From VRUE01 sp044867925 (GTDB lineage Bacteria > Actinomycetota > Thermoleophilia > Solirubrobacterales > 70-9): 8,777 nucleotides of DNA. The position numbers and the translations under genes are program-made. How positions within the stretch are numbered: the stretch's first letter is position 1; each line of letters starts with the position of its first letter. The notes below the pieces were generated by a model. It worked only from the letters and a program-made list of their open reading frames with translations, had not been told where the DNA came from and made no database searches. Shown here piece by piece: positions 1 through 6,233 of the stretch. The DNA is taken from assembly GCA_044867925.1 (NCBI GenBank), contig JBIOVV010000074.1, positions 1 through 8,777 of the forward strand, in the 5' to 3' direction.

Positions 1-249
1 GAGCTGGCCGACTGGAAGCGCGAGGCACCCGATGCCGAGCTAGTGGTTGCCGCCCAGGCGCGCCACGCGGGCGACGCCCTCGCCCAGGCCATCCGCCGCG
101 CCGAGGGAGGCGAAGACATCATCCTCCTGGTCGACTCGCTGACCAGGCTCGAGGAGGCCGATACGGCAAGAGAGATCTTCGACGGCGGCCTGAACCTCGC
201 CAGCTCAGGCTCCCTAACCGTAGTAGCGGCCCTAGAGCGCCAGCAGTAG
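1..249 (+). CDS. Rho-like RecA-fold protein, C-terminal end only (5' end outside window)
   Basis: Frame 1 is open from the first base to a TAG at 247-249, giving 82 residues of a protein whose start lies upstream. The stretch EDIILLVDSLTRL (residues 37-49) matches the Walker B region of transcription terminator Rho (VIILLDSITRL in typical Rho). GSLTVVAALE near the end matches the Rho GGSLTIIATAL strand. Between them, the roughly 35 residues that form the Q-loop region in standard Rho are cut to about 20. The protein ends four residues after the GSLT strand, so the downstream Rho part with the R-loop and arginine finger is absent. It could be a specialised Rho paralogue, a decayed copy, or another RecA-like ATPase. 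Family assignment is by motif recall only. It converges on the next gene with a 9-nt gap. Confidence 0.6.
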   Translation, partial: ELADWKREAPDAELVVAAQARHAGDALAQAIRRAEGGEDIILLVDSLTRLEEADTAREIFDGGLNLASSGSLTVVAALERQQ

Positions 250-258
250 CTGCGGGCG

Positions 259-726
259 CTAGCGCCGGTAGGCGATGCGACGCCAGGACGGCTCTTTGGA
301 GAGCTCGATCAGCTCGGAGCTGCGGTCCGGCTGCACGTAGCCGAAGGTCTGGTTGCGCTCGTCGAAGACAACGTCGAGCTCGCCCTCCTTGACCCGCTGG
401 TCGAGCCAGGCGCCGCGGAAGACGAGGCGGCGCAGCCAGTGCACGAGGCTGCGGTTGGCGGGGCCGACCAGGTCGTCCCAGTTCTCGTTGATGTGTTCGC
501 CGAGGCGCGAGCTGGGCTCGGCGATCTCGCCGCTGACGGCCAGATCGAGCAGGTCGTCGAGCTCCTCCTGGCTGAGGCCTTGATGGACGAAGCCGAGTTT
601 GACCGCGGCCTGCTCGACCCGCTGCCCGAAGTCCTCCTCGTTGAAGGCAAAGCGAAGCTCGCCGTACTCCAGCACGTAATCGGAGCCAGACTCGTAGTTC
701 CCTCGGCGGGTCGTTTTCTTATCCAT
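259..726 (-). CDS. Hypothetical acidic protein, 155 aa
   Basis: I do not recognise this family. The ORF reads from ATG at 726 down to 259. The product is soluble-looking, with no signal peptide or membrane helix. The N-terminus is basic (MDKKTTRR), the middle is acidic with EELDDLLDLA at about 54-63, and an aromatic-rich segment (NENWDDL, VHWLRRLVFRGAW) spans about 80-107. The charge pattern and absence of low-complexity sequence make it look like a real protein rather than a GC shadow. ATG at 726 is the only ATG or GTG between the upstream in-frame stop and the body of the protein. No convincing Shine-Dalgarno precedes it. It is divergent from the CpsB-like gene and convergent with the Rho-like gene. 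Function unknown. Confidence 0.7.
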   Translation of the reverse strand: MDKKTTRRGNYESGSDYVLEYGELRFAFNEEDFGQRVEQAAVKLGFVHQGLSQEELDDLLDLAVSGEIAEPSSRLGEHINENWDDLVGPANRSLVHWLRRLVFRGAWLDQRVKEGELDVVFDERNQTFGYVQPDRSSELIELSKEPSWRRIAYRR

Positions 727-785
727 GAGTTGAAGCCATCTGCTCGCGCCAGCCCAGCGGGAGCAGGTGCTGGATCATGCCGGTC

Positions 786-791
786 ATCGTA
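786..791 (-). promoter_or_regulatory. Candidate -10 element for the 155-aa gene
   Basis: On the minus strand this reads TACGAT, a good fit to the TANNNT type of -10 hexamer, about 60 bp upstream of the ATG at 726. I see no matching -35 hexamer 16-18 bp upstream, so this is a weak call made by eye. Confidence 0.25.
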
Positions 792-860
792 GTCCCATGC
801 CCGCGCGCGCCCGTGCCTGAAAGAGCGTTTGCACCTGAACGGCTCGCGGCGCTCCCCGGC

Positions 861-866
861 TAGGCT
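861..866 (+). promoter_or_regulatory. Candidate -10 element for the CpsB-like gene
   Basis: TAGGCT fits TANNNT and lies 12 bp before the GTG at 879. A transcript starting about 6-7 bp downstream would have a leader of only a few bases. This agrees with the lack of a clear Shine-Dalgarno before that GTG. No -35 hexamer is evident at 16-18 bp. The kinase gene at 2545 has a similar TAGCCT at leaderless spacing, which lends mild support. Confidence 0.3.
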
Positions 867-878
867 CACCGGGCGCAA

Positions 879-1610
879 GTGATCGACCTGCACTGCCACA
901 TCCTGCCCGGAGTCGACGATGGCTCGCTCGACCTCCGCGACAGCCTGGCGATGGGGCGGCAGGCGGTCGACGACGGCATCGAGCGGATCTGCGCGACGCC
1001 GCACATCCGCCATGATCACGACGTCCGCATCGAGGAGGTCGCCGGCAGGGTGGAAGAGCTCAACGGCGCGCTGCGCGAGGAGGGCCTTGCGGTCACGGTG
1101 CTGCAGGGCGGCGAGGTGGCGGAGACGGCGGTCGAGGGACTGAGCGAGGAGGAGCTCGGGCGGGTCTCGCTCGGCGCGGGCAACTGGATCCTGCTCGAGC
1201 CGGCTCCCGGCCCGCTCAGCGACACGCTGATCGCCCGCGTCGCCCACCTGGCCGAGCGCGGCCACCGGGCGCTGATCGCCCATCCCGAGCGGCACCTCTC
1301 GGCCGACATGTACGAGCGGATCGCGGCGCTGATCGCCAACGGGGCCCTGGTGCAGGCGACCGCCGACTTCTTCCTGCGCGAGCGGACCGCCGACGGGATG
1401 CGGATGCTGGCCGAAGCAGGCCTCGTCCACGTGCTCAGCAGCGACGCCCATTCCTCGCACGGCGGTCGTCCCGTGCACATGCGCGAGGCCTTCGAGCGGC
1501 TGGACCAGGTCGATTCGGTGGCGCCACACCTGGCGTGGATGCGAGACGTTGCGCCGCTGGCGATCGTCGAGGGGGAGGAGCTGGAGCTCCCCTTCGGGCC
1601 CGTCGTCTAG
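879..1610 (+). CDS. CpsB/YwqE-type PHP-domain phosphoesterase (tyrosine-protein phosphatase family)
   Basis: This 243-residue protein has the full metal-binding motif set of the PHP superfamily in the CpsB/CapC/YwqE arrangement. DLHCHILPGVDDG sits at residues 3-15, ATPH at 39-42, the GGE glutamate at 79, HPER at 135-138, and SSDAH at 187-191. Family members are manganese-dependent phosphatases that dephosphorylate tyrosine kinases controlling capsule or exopolysaccharide export. The length is normal for the family (about 240-255) and there is no signal peptide, so it should be cytoplasmic. GTG at 879 places the first metal motif at residue 3, as usual for the family. No BY-kinase or capsule gene lies nearby, so the physiological substrate cannot be inferred from context. 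The 3' end overlaps the convergent kinase gene by 4 bp. Confidence 0.88.
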   Translation: MIDLHCHILPGVDDGSLDLRDSLAMGRQAVDDGIERICATPHIRHDHDVRIEEVAGRVEELNGALREEGLAVTVLQGGEVAETAVEGLSEEELGRVSLGAGNWILLEPAPGPLSDTLIARVAHLAERGHRALIAHPERHLSADMYERIAALIANGALVQATADFFLRERTADGMRMLAEAGLVHVLSSDAHSSHGGRPVHMREAFERLDQVDSVAPHLAWMRDVAPLAIVEGEELELPFGPVV

Positions 1611-2545
1611 CCGCCGGCCAGCGGACGCAGCTCGACCTTGCGCGCCAGATCCTCGATCGTCGAGCGCGAGCCGCTGCCGAGGCCGGCGCGGAGGAAGTTG
1701 GCGGCGCCGGCCGCGGCGCCGGTGCGGAGCGTCTCCTCCCACTCGAGGCCGGCGGCCATGCAGGCGGCGAGCCCGCCCATCATCGAGTCGCCGCAGCCCT
1801 CGCGCGAGCCGCGCTCGAAGCGCGGCGGCACCAGCTCCCAGCCGTCCTCCTCGCGCAGCACCATCGCCGGCTCCTCGGCGCGGGTGATGATCACGGCGCC
1901 GGCGCCCGCGTCGAGCAGCTTCCGAGCGGCGTCGCGCATCCGCTCGGTCGTGTCGACCGGCCCCTCGATGTATTTGGCCAGCTCCCAGTCGTTGATCTTG
2001 ACCAGGTCCGGGCCGCCCTCGAGGGCGCTGTCGAGCCGCGGCGGCGAGAGGTCGACGACCACCGGCGTGCCGTTTGCCTTGACGTCGGTGACCAGGTTGC
2101 CGTAGATCTCGAGCGGCAGGGCCTCGCCGGGAAAGGGGCCGCAGAGGGCGAGCACATCGGAGTCGAGCGCCGCGGCGACGGTGGTCGAGAAGAGCTCGTC
2201 GATCTCGTGCCGGGAGGGCGGCATCGCCGCCGCCTGGGCGATCGGGACGCGCTCGCCGCTGCGGCGGTCGTGCAGGTAGGTGCCGCTGGCCTCGGCGGTC
2301 TCGATCAGGCGCAGCTCGACGTCCATCTGCTCCAGCAGCGGCCGCAGCACGGTGCCGCTCTCGCCGCCGATGAAGCCGCAGAGGATCGGGTCGGCGCCCA
2401 GCTCGGCCGCCATCCGCGCCACCCATACGCCCTGTCCGGCGGCGTGCAGGTGGATGTCGTCGCCACCGTCGCTGGTCAGCGCCTCGACCGTGACCGAGAG
2501 CATCGGATGCGGTCCGAACACCGTAACCCTGCCGTTCGCGCCCAT
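1607..2545 (-). CDS. PfkB-family sugar kinase (1-phosphofructokinase/tagatose-6-phosphate kinase-like)
   Basis: This 312-residue cytoplasmic protein has the ribokinase/PfkB layout. A substrate-binding segment (AAGQGVWVARMAAELG, about 35-50) is followed by CGFIGG (56-61), a central strand VVVDLS (162-167), KINDWEL (183-189, the KPNxxE position of FruK/LacC-type kinases) and the anion-hole/catalytic signature GCGDSMMGG (250-258), with Asp253 the expected base. The overall shape is closest to FruK/LacC hexose-phosphate kinases, but the substrate cannot be fixed by eye. Two motifs deviate: AGQGVWVA replaces the usual GGKGxNVA, and Cys replaces Ala in GAGD. ATG at 2545 is preceded by TAGCCT at leaderless distance. 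No PTS or sugar transport gene accompanies it in the window. Confidence 0.88.
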   Translation of the reverse strand: MGANGRVTVFGPHPMLSVTVEALTSDGGDDIHLHAAGQGVWVARMAAELGADPILCGFIGGESGTVLRPLLEQMDVELRLIETAEASGTYLHDRRSGERVPIAQAAAMPPSRHEIDELFSTTVAAALDSDVLALCGPFPGEALPLEIYGNLVTDVKANGTPVVVDLSPPRLDSALEGGPDLVKINDWELAKYIEGPVDTTERMRDAARKLLDAGAGAVIITRAEEPAMVLREEDGWELVPPRFERGSREGCGDSMMGGLAACMAAGLEWEETLRTGAAAGAANFLRAGLGSGSRSTIEDLARKVELRPLAGG

Positions 2546-2551
2546 CGCGAG

Positions 2552-2557
2552 AGGCTA
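2552..2557 (-). promoter_or_regulatory. Candidate -10 element of a leaderless promoter for the PfkB kinase
   Basis: The minus strand reads TAGCCT, then six bases, then the ATG at 2545. This puts the expected transcription start on or next to the A of the start codon. No Shine-Dalgarno is visible, consistent with a leaderless mRNA. The -35 region would fall inside the stem of the adjacent inverted repeat, and no good TTGACA-like hexamer is seen there. Confidence 0.35.
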
Positions 2558-2559
2558 GC

Positions 2560-2610
2560 TGCTGAGTTCCTCTTTTTTCGCGGTATGCGCGAAAAAACAG
2601 GAACTCAGCA
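2560..2610. repeat. 23-bp inverted repeat with 5-nt loop in a divergent intergenic spacer
   Basis: The left arm is 2560-2582 and the right arm 2588-2610. They pair at 22 of 23 positions, with one C-C mismatch (2572 against 2598). The loop at 2583-2587 is GTATG. Each arm carries a GGAACTCAGCA block at its outer end, a run of six A/T bases in the middle and CGCG next to the loop. The repeat lies between two divergent start codons (2545 minus, 2653 plus), so it would be upstream of or in the leader of both genes. It could be a dispersed palindromic element (REP-like), a regulator binding site, or an RNA hairpin at the head of the pilus operon. It is not in the position of a normal terminator, since no gene ends here. 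Confidence 0.85.
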
Positions 2611-2652
2611 GAGTGGCGGGGAGAGGTTCTGGCGGTCGGGGCTTCTCGTCGC

Positions 2653-2988
2653 GTGGACCGACTCGCGTCGCGCTTTCAGGGCCTGAGGGTCGAGCGGGTG
2701 CGCGGCCTCGAAGTGCCGGTCGCGACGAGCGCCCAGTCGCGACTGCTCGGTCTTGCTTGCCTGGACCGCGCAGCGGCGGGGCGGGGGCTCCTGATCCCTC
2801 GCTGTTCGTCGGTGCACACCTTCGGGATGCGTTTCCATCTCGACCTCTACTTTCTCGGTCCGCACGGCACCGTCGTCGGGGCCCGTCACGCCGTGCCGCC
2901 GCGACGGGTCGCATTTTGCGCAGGGGCGGCGGCCGTTCTCGAGCTTCCGGCCGAGCAGGGGGGAGAACTTTCCGGACACGCGTCTTAG
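2653..2988 (+). CDS. DUF192 family protein (COG1430)
   Basis: This 111-residue protein shows the DUF192 core. The signature RGLLIPRCSSVHTFGMRF lies at about 44-61, followed by LDLYFLGPHGTVV and a PPRR...AAAVLELPA ending (about 82-100). DUF192 proteins are small beta-rich domains of unknown biochemical role, often exported in other bacteria. This one has no signal peptide. GTG at 2653 is the first ATG or GTG in the frame after the hairpin, and no well-spaced Shine-Dalgarno is seen. A purine-rich stretch at 2618-2626 is too distant. It is the first gene of the seven-gene operon that ends in tadC and stands 7 nt from the response regulator. The context suggests an accessory role linked to the pilus system, but the sequence does not show one. 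Confidence 0.83.
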   Translation: MDRLASRFQGLRVERVRGLEVPVATSAQSRLLGLACLDRAAAGRGLLIPRCSSVHTFGMRFHLDLYFLGPHGTVVGARHAVPPRRVAFCAGAAAVLELPAEQGGELSGHAS

Positions 2989-2995
2989 GCCGGCC

Positions 2996-3709
2996 ATGCT
3001 TCCCCAGCGACGAGAGATCGCGAGCCTGGTGGTCTGCGAGGACGACGCGCCGACGCTCGAGCTGCTCTGCGACAACCTCGTCGCCGACCGCTTCGGGGTC
3101 CTGCCCGCACCGAGCGCGTCCGACGCCCTGCGGCTCTGCCGCTTCAACCACCCGGACCTGCTCCTGCTCGATCTCTCGCTGCCCGATGCACCGGGGCTCG
3201 ACGTGCTGCGGGAGATCCGCGCCGCCGACGGGGTCACCTCGCGCTTCGATCCGGGCCTGCCGGTGATCGTCCTCACCGGTCACGGCTCCGACGAGGACCG
3301 GGTGCGTGGCCTGGAAAGCGGCGCCGACGATTTCCTCGTCAAGCCGCTTTTCTATCCGGAGCTGCGGGCGCGGATCGCGGCCGTGCTTCGCCGCGGTGTC
3401 GGCGCACGCCAGGGCCCGCTGCGGGTCGGCGAGTTGATCGTCGACCCGGCGCGGCGCAAGGCCTGGGTCGGGGAGCGCGAGGTCGCCCTCTCCAACAAGG
3501 AGTTCGGCCTCCTGCGCGTGCTCGCCGGCGATCCCTCCCGCGTCTTCGCCAAGCGCGAGCTGCTCGAGGCCGTCTGGGGCTACCGCACGCCCGCCCGCAC
3601 CAGGACGCTCGACTCGCACGCGAGCCGGCTGCGCCGCAAACTCGACCCCGAGCACGGCCGTTACGTCGTCAACTGCTGGGGCTACGGCTACCGCCTGATC
3701 GACGGATGA
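2996..3709 (+). CDS. Response regulator, OmpR/PhoB family
   Basis: This 237-residue protein has an N-terminal receiver domain and a C-terminal winged-helix DNA-binding domain. The receiver has the acidic pocket E15-D16-D17, phospho-acceptor Asp59 in LLLLDLSLPD, Thr94 in VLTG and Lys116 in VKP, so all key residues are present. A loop at about 77-88 (ADGVTSRFDPGL) is longer than in typical OmpR receivers. The effector domain (about 140-235) has the NKEFGLLRVL and KRELLEAVWG helices, the recognition-helix region with DSHASRLRRKL, and the GYGYRL wing. It is a transcription factor expected to be activated by the histidine kinase encoded next, whose start codon overlaps its stop (ATGA, 3706-3709). 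Likely targets include its own operon, but that is inference. Confidence 0.93.
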   Translation: MLPQRREIASLVVCEDDAPTLELLCDNLVADRFGVLPAPSASDALRLCRFNHPDLLLLDLSLPDAPGLDVLREIRAADGVTSRFDPGLPVIVLTGHGSDEDRVRGLESGADDFLVKPLFYPELRARIAAVLRRGVGARQGPLRVGELIVDPARRKAWVGEREVALSNKEFGLLRVLAGDPSRVFAKRELLEAVWGYRTPARTRTLDSHASRLRRKLDPEHGRYVVNCWGYGYRLIDG

Positions 3710-4434
3710 GCGAGCTGAGTCAGATCCTCGCCGTCTGGCCCACCGTGCTCTCGATGGCGGCAGCGGTTGCCGCACAGAGCCTGCGCGCCGGCCGTCGTCG
3801 CCTGGCGCTCAACCGGGCCCTGCACGAGCTGCGGCGGCCGTTGCAGGCCGTCGCCCTTGCCGCCGGCCCCGGGAGCGGCGGTCCCGGCCACGGCAAGGAC
3901 TCGATCGAGCTTGCGGCCGCGGCACTCGAACAGCTCGACCGCGAGATCAACGGTGGGCCGCTGACGCCGGTCTGGGGGTCGGTCGACGGCGCCGCGCTGA
4001 TCCAGGCCGCCGTGGCGCGGTGGCAGGCGCGCGTGCGGCTTGCCGACGGATCGCTCGAGATGCGGTGGAACGCCGGGGGAGCGTCGCTCCGCGGCGATCG
4101 GCACGCCCTCGGCCAGGCGCTGGACAACCTGATCGTCAACGCGATCGAGCATGGCGGCCCGACGATCGTCGTGGCGGGGCGGCTGCGCGAGGGCCGTCTC
4201 CGCATCGCGGTAGTGGATTCGGGGCGCGCCGCCCGGCCGCGGTCGCGCCGCAACAGCCCAGCTCAGGTGATCGCCCGGCTCTCGGGTCAGCAGCGCCACG
4301 GACACGGCTTGGCCGTCGTCCGGCGGGTCGCCGCCGACCACGGCGGTCGTTTTGCCCTGCGCCATTCGGCGCGAGGATCGCTCGCGGTCCTGGAGCTGCC
4401 GCTGGCCGAGGCGGAGACCGGACTGGCGGCGTGA
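3706..4434 (+). CDS. Small sensor-less membrane histidine kinase
   Basis: The 242-residue product has one probable N-terminal membrane segment (about 8-24), a basic stretch, then a DHp helix with the H-box ALHELRRPLQAV and phospho-acceptor His40. The ATPase domain shows an N-box (ALDNLIVNAIEHGG, 138-151), a D-containing G1 position (VVDSG, 169-173) and a G2-like GHGLAVVRRVAADHGG (199-214). There is no room for an extracellular sensor, PAS or HAMP domain, so the input signal must come through the membrane helix or a partner protein. The G1 box lacks the second glycine of DxGxG and is followed by a basic, arginine-rich lid. It is translationally coupled to the response regulator before it and to the cpaB-like gene after it (GTGA at 4431-4434). 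Confidence 0.88.
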   Translation: MSELSQILAVWPTVLSMAAAVAAQSLRAGRRRLALNRALHELRRPLQAVALAAGPGSGGPGHGKDSIELAAAALEQLDREINGGPLTPVWGSVDGAALIQAAVARWQARVRLADGSLEMRWNAGGASLRGDRHALGQALDNLIVNAIEHGGPTIVVAGRLREGRLRIAVVDSGRAARPRSRRNSPAQVIARLSGQQRHGHGLAVVRRVAADHGGRFALRHSARGSLAVLELPLAEAETGLAA

Positions 4435-5084
4435 GCCGACGCGCACGGGCAGCTGCGTTCCTTGCGCTGGCGGCGTTGGCGGCGGTGCTGGCGGCCGCGG
4501 TTGCCGACAGCTATGGCACCCGTGTGGCCCGCGGCTATGGGCCTCTGCGTCCCGTCGTCCTCGCCGCGCATGACTTGCAGGGCGGGAAGCCGTTGCCGGT
4601 CGAGGAGGTGGCGACGGCATTGGCGCAGCGGCGCGTGCCGGCCAGGTTCGTGCCGGCGGGGGCGCTGCGCTCGGCAGCGGAAGCCATCGGCCTGGCGCCG
4701 GCGACGGACCTGCCGGCCGGGTCATATCTCGTCGCGGAGCAGCTGCATCCGCCGGCGCATCGGGATCGAGCTGCTCCCGTCGGGCCGCGACGCCGGCCCG
4801 TGGAAATCTCTGTCAGCGGCGCCGAAGCCCTGCTCGCGACCGGCAGTCAGGGCAGGGGAGGGAAGGTCGACGTCGTCGTCACCACCGAAGCCGGCGTCGG
4901 TGGTCCCGGTCGCACCTACGTGGCCGCGGCGGCGGTACCGCTGATCGCGCTCGGCCCGGGTTCTGACGGTCCCGGCCCGGGTGGCACGTCGGCCGCGACG
5001 CTGGCGCTGACGAAACGGCAGGCGCTGCGGCTGATCGAAGCCGAGAGCTTTGCCCGCAAGCTGACGCTGCTGCCGGAAGGCTGA
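4431..5084 (+). CDS. cpaB: CpaB/RcpC-like SAF-domain pilus assembly protein
   Basis: The start is GTG at 4431, which overlaps the kinase stop. The same frame is open much further upstream, but that part runs through the kinase gene. The 217-residue product begins SRRARAAAF followed by a hydrophobic helix (about 7-26), a signal anchor or signal peptide. A SAF-like domain follows at about 40-105, with PVVLAAHDLQGGKPL, the LPAG turn (residues 94-97) and SYLVAEQL, as in CpaB/RcpC. The C-terminal part is weakly conserved and contains a Gly/Pro-rich linker (about 175-185). CpaB proteins act at the cell envelope in Tad/Flp pilus assembly, where the SAF domain is thought to bind surface polymer. The immediately following cpaF supports the call. 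Moderately sure; the C-terminal half is not diagnostic. Confidence 0.75.
   Translation: MSRRARAAAFLALAALAAVLAAAVADSYGTRVARGYGPLRPVVLAAHDLQGGKPLPVEEVATALAQRRVPARFVPAGALRSAAEAIGLAPATDLPAGSYLVAEQLHPPAHRDRAAPVGPRRRPVEISVSGAEALLATGSQGRGGKVDVVVTTEAGVGGPGRTYVAAAAVPLIALGPGSDGPGPGGTSAATLALTKRQALRLIEAESFARKLTLLPEG
5075..5080 (+). promoter_or_regulatory. Ribosome binding site supporting the TTG start of cpaF
   Basis: GGAAGG lies 7 nt before TTG at 5088, inside the end of the cpaB-like gene. The preceding in-frame codons are TGA and CCC, so TTG is the earliest possible start, and this site is well spaced for it. Confidence 0.6.
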
Positions 5085-5087
5085 CCC

Positions 5088-6233
5088 TTGCGGGCACGAG
5101 AGCGCCACCTCGACTCCCTCGCCGGCGAGCTTCGGCGCGAGCTGATCGAGCGGCGTCGGGCCGAGGCGGCTGCGGGCCGCTCACCGGGTGTCGAGCTGGA
5201 GGACGAGGTTCGCGCCCTGGTCGACGAAGAGGCCGCGTTGCTCGGTCCCGAGAGGCGGTCTGAGCTGGCGGCACGGATCGTGCGGGACACGGTCGGCCTC
5301 GGACCGCTGGAGGACCTGCTCGCCGACCCGGCGGTCGAGGAGGTGATGGTCAACGGGCCGGACGACGTATATGTGGAGCGAGCCGGGCGGATCGAAGCGG
5401 TGGAGACCCGGTTCGCCGATGAGGAGGAGCTGCGCAACGCGATCGAGCGCATCCTCGCTCCCCTGGGCCGGCGGATCGATGAGCTGAGCCCGATGGTCGA
5501 CGCTCGCCTGGCCGACGGCTCGCGGGTCAACGTGGTTATTCCGCCGCTCGCGGTCGACGGTCCGGCGCTCTCGATCCGCCGCTTCGGCGCCAGCCGGCCC
5601 GGTCCGGCCGAGCTGGTCGAGCTGGGCACGTTGAGCCCCGCCCAGTGCGATCTGTTGAGCGATGCGGTGGGGGCCAGGCGCAGCATCATGGTCAGCGGCG
5701 GCACCGGCTCGGGCAAGACGACGCTGCTCAACGCGTTGTCCAGCTTCATCGAACCGGGCGAGCGGATCGTGACGATCGAGGACGCGGCGGAGCTGCGCCT
5801 GCAGCAGCGCCACGTGGTGCGCCTGGAGAGCCGGCCGGCCGGCGTCGAGGGCAAGGGCGAGGTGACGGCGCGCGAGCTGCTCCGCAACGCCCTGCGGATG
5901 CGTCCGGACCGGATCGTCATCGGCGAGGTGCGCGGCGCCGAGGCGCTCGACCTGCTGACCGCGCTCAACACGGGCCACGATGGTGCCCTCTCGACCGTGC
6001 ACGCGAACTCGGCCGCCGACGCGCTGAGCCGGCTCGGGACGCTGGCTCTGATGGCGGGGCTCGGGCTGCCCCACGAGGCAATCGCCGAGCAGGTGCAGCG
6101 TGGCGTCGACCTGGTCGTCCATCTGGAGCGACGGCCGGATGGCTCGCGGCGGGTGGCGGAGATAGCCGAGGTCGTGCGCGCGGCCGGCGCCACCGCGGTG
6201 CGCGCGATCGAGTGCGAGGCAGGCGATGGCTGA
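5088..6233 (+). CDS. cpaF: CpaF/TadA type II/IV secretion ATPase of a Tad pilus system
   Basis: This 381-residue cytoplasmic ATPase is the motor that powers Tad/Flp pilus assembly. The N-terminal domain (about 1-170) carries the family hallmark LGPLEDLLADPAVEEVMVNG (71-90) and DGSRVNVVIPP (143-153). The motor domain has Walker A GGTGSGKT (204-211), the Asp box IVTIEDAAEL (227-236), Walker B RIVIGEVRG (275-283) and the His box LSTVHANS (301-308). All catalytic motifs are intact. The length is at the compact end for CpaF because the long N-terminal extension of some homologues is missing. TTG at 5088 is favoured by a well-spaced GGAAGG. The gene sits 3 nt after cpaB, in the same reading frame, and overlaps tadB by 8 nt. 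Confidence 0.95.
   Translation: MRARERHLDSLAGELRRELIERRRAEAAAGRSPGVELEDEVRALVDEEAALLGPERRSELAARIVRDTVGLGPLEDLLADPAVEEVMVNGPDDVYVERAGRIEAVETRFADEEELRNAIERILAPLGRRIDELSPMVDARLADGSRVNVVIPPLAVDGPALSIRRFGASRPGPAELVELGTLSPAQCDLLSDAVGARRSIMVSGGTGSGKTTLLNALSSFIEPGERIVTIEDAAELRLQQRHVVRLESRPAGVEGKGEVTARELLRNALRMRPDRIVIGEVRGAEALDLLTALNTGHDGALSTVHANSAADALSRLGTLALMAGLGLPHEAIAEQVQRGVDLVVHLERRPDGSRRVAEIAEVVRAAGATAVRAIECEAGDG

Noticed and set aside
309..2426. 705-codon open frame on the minus strand
   Set aside because: It spans the 155-aa gene, the spacer, the CpsB-like gene on the opposite strand and the kinase gene in another frame. Its product is Arg/Ala/Pro-rich low-complexity sequence typical of a GC shadow.
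2560..2610. Hairpin as an intrinsic terminator
   Set aside because: No gene ends next to it; both flanking genes start here, and the T runs are inside the stem rather than after it.
1535..2686. 383-codon open frame on the plus strand
   Set aside because: It is antisense to the PfkB kinase, which has intact family motifs, and it crosses the hairpin. Composition is that of a shadow.
2555..3775. 406-codon open frame on the minus strand
   Set aside because: It is antisense to the DUF192 and response-regulator genes and would start inside the kinase gene; no domain is recognisable.
4020..4430. Upstream extension of the cpaB reading frame
   Set aside because: It lies wholly inside the histidine kinase gene and is Arg/Ala-rich. 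The signal-anchor helix begins right after GTG 4431, which overlaps the kinase stop.
4952..4981. Direct repeat CGGCCCGGG (4952-4960 and 4973-4981)
   Set aside because: It is a 9-bp repeat inside the Gly/Pro linker of the CpaB-like protein and is explained by codon bias for GPG.
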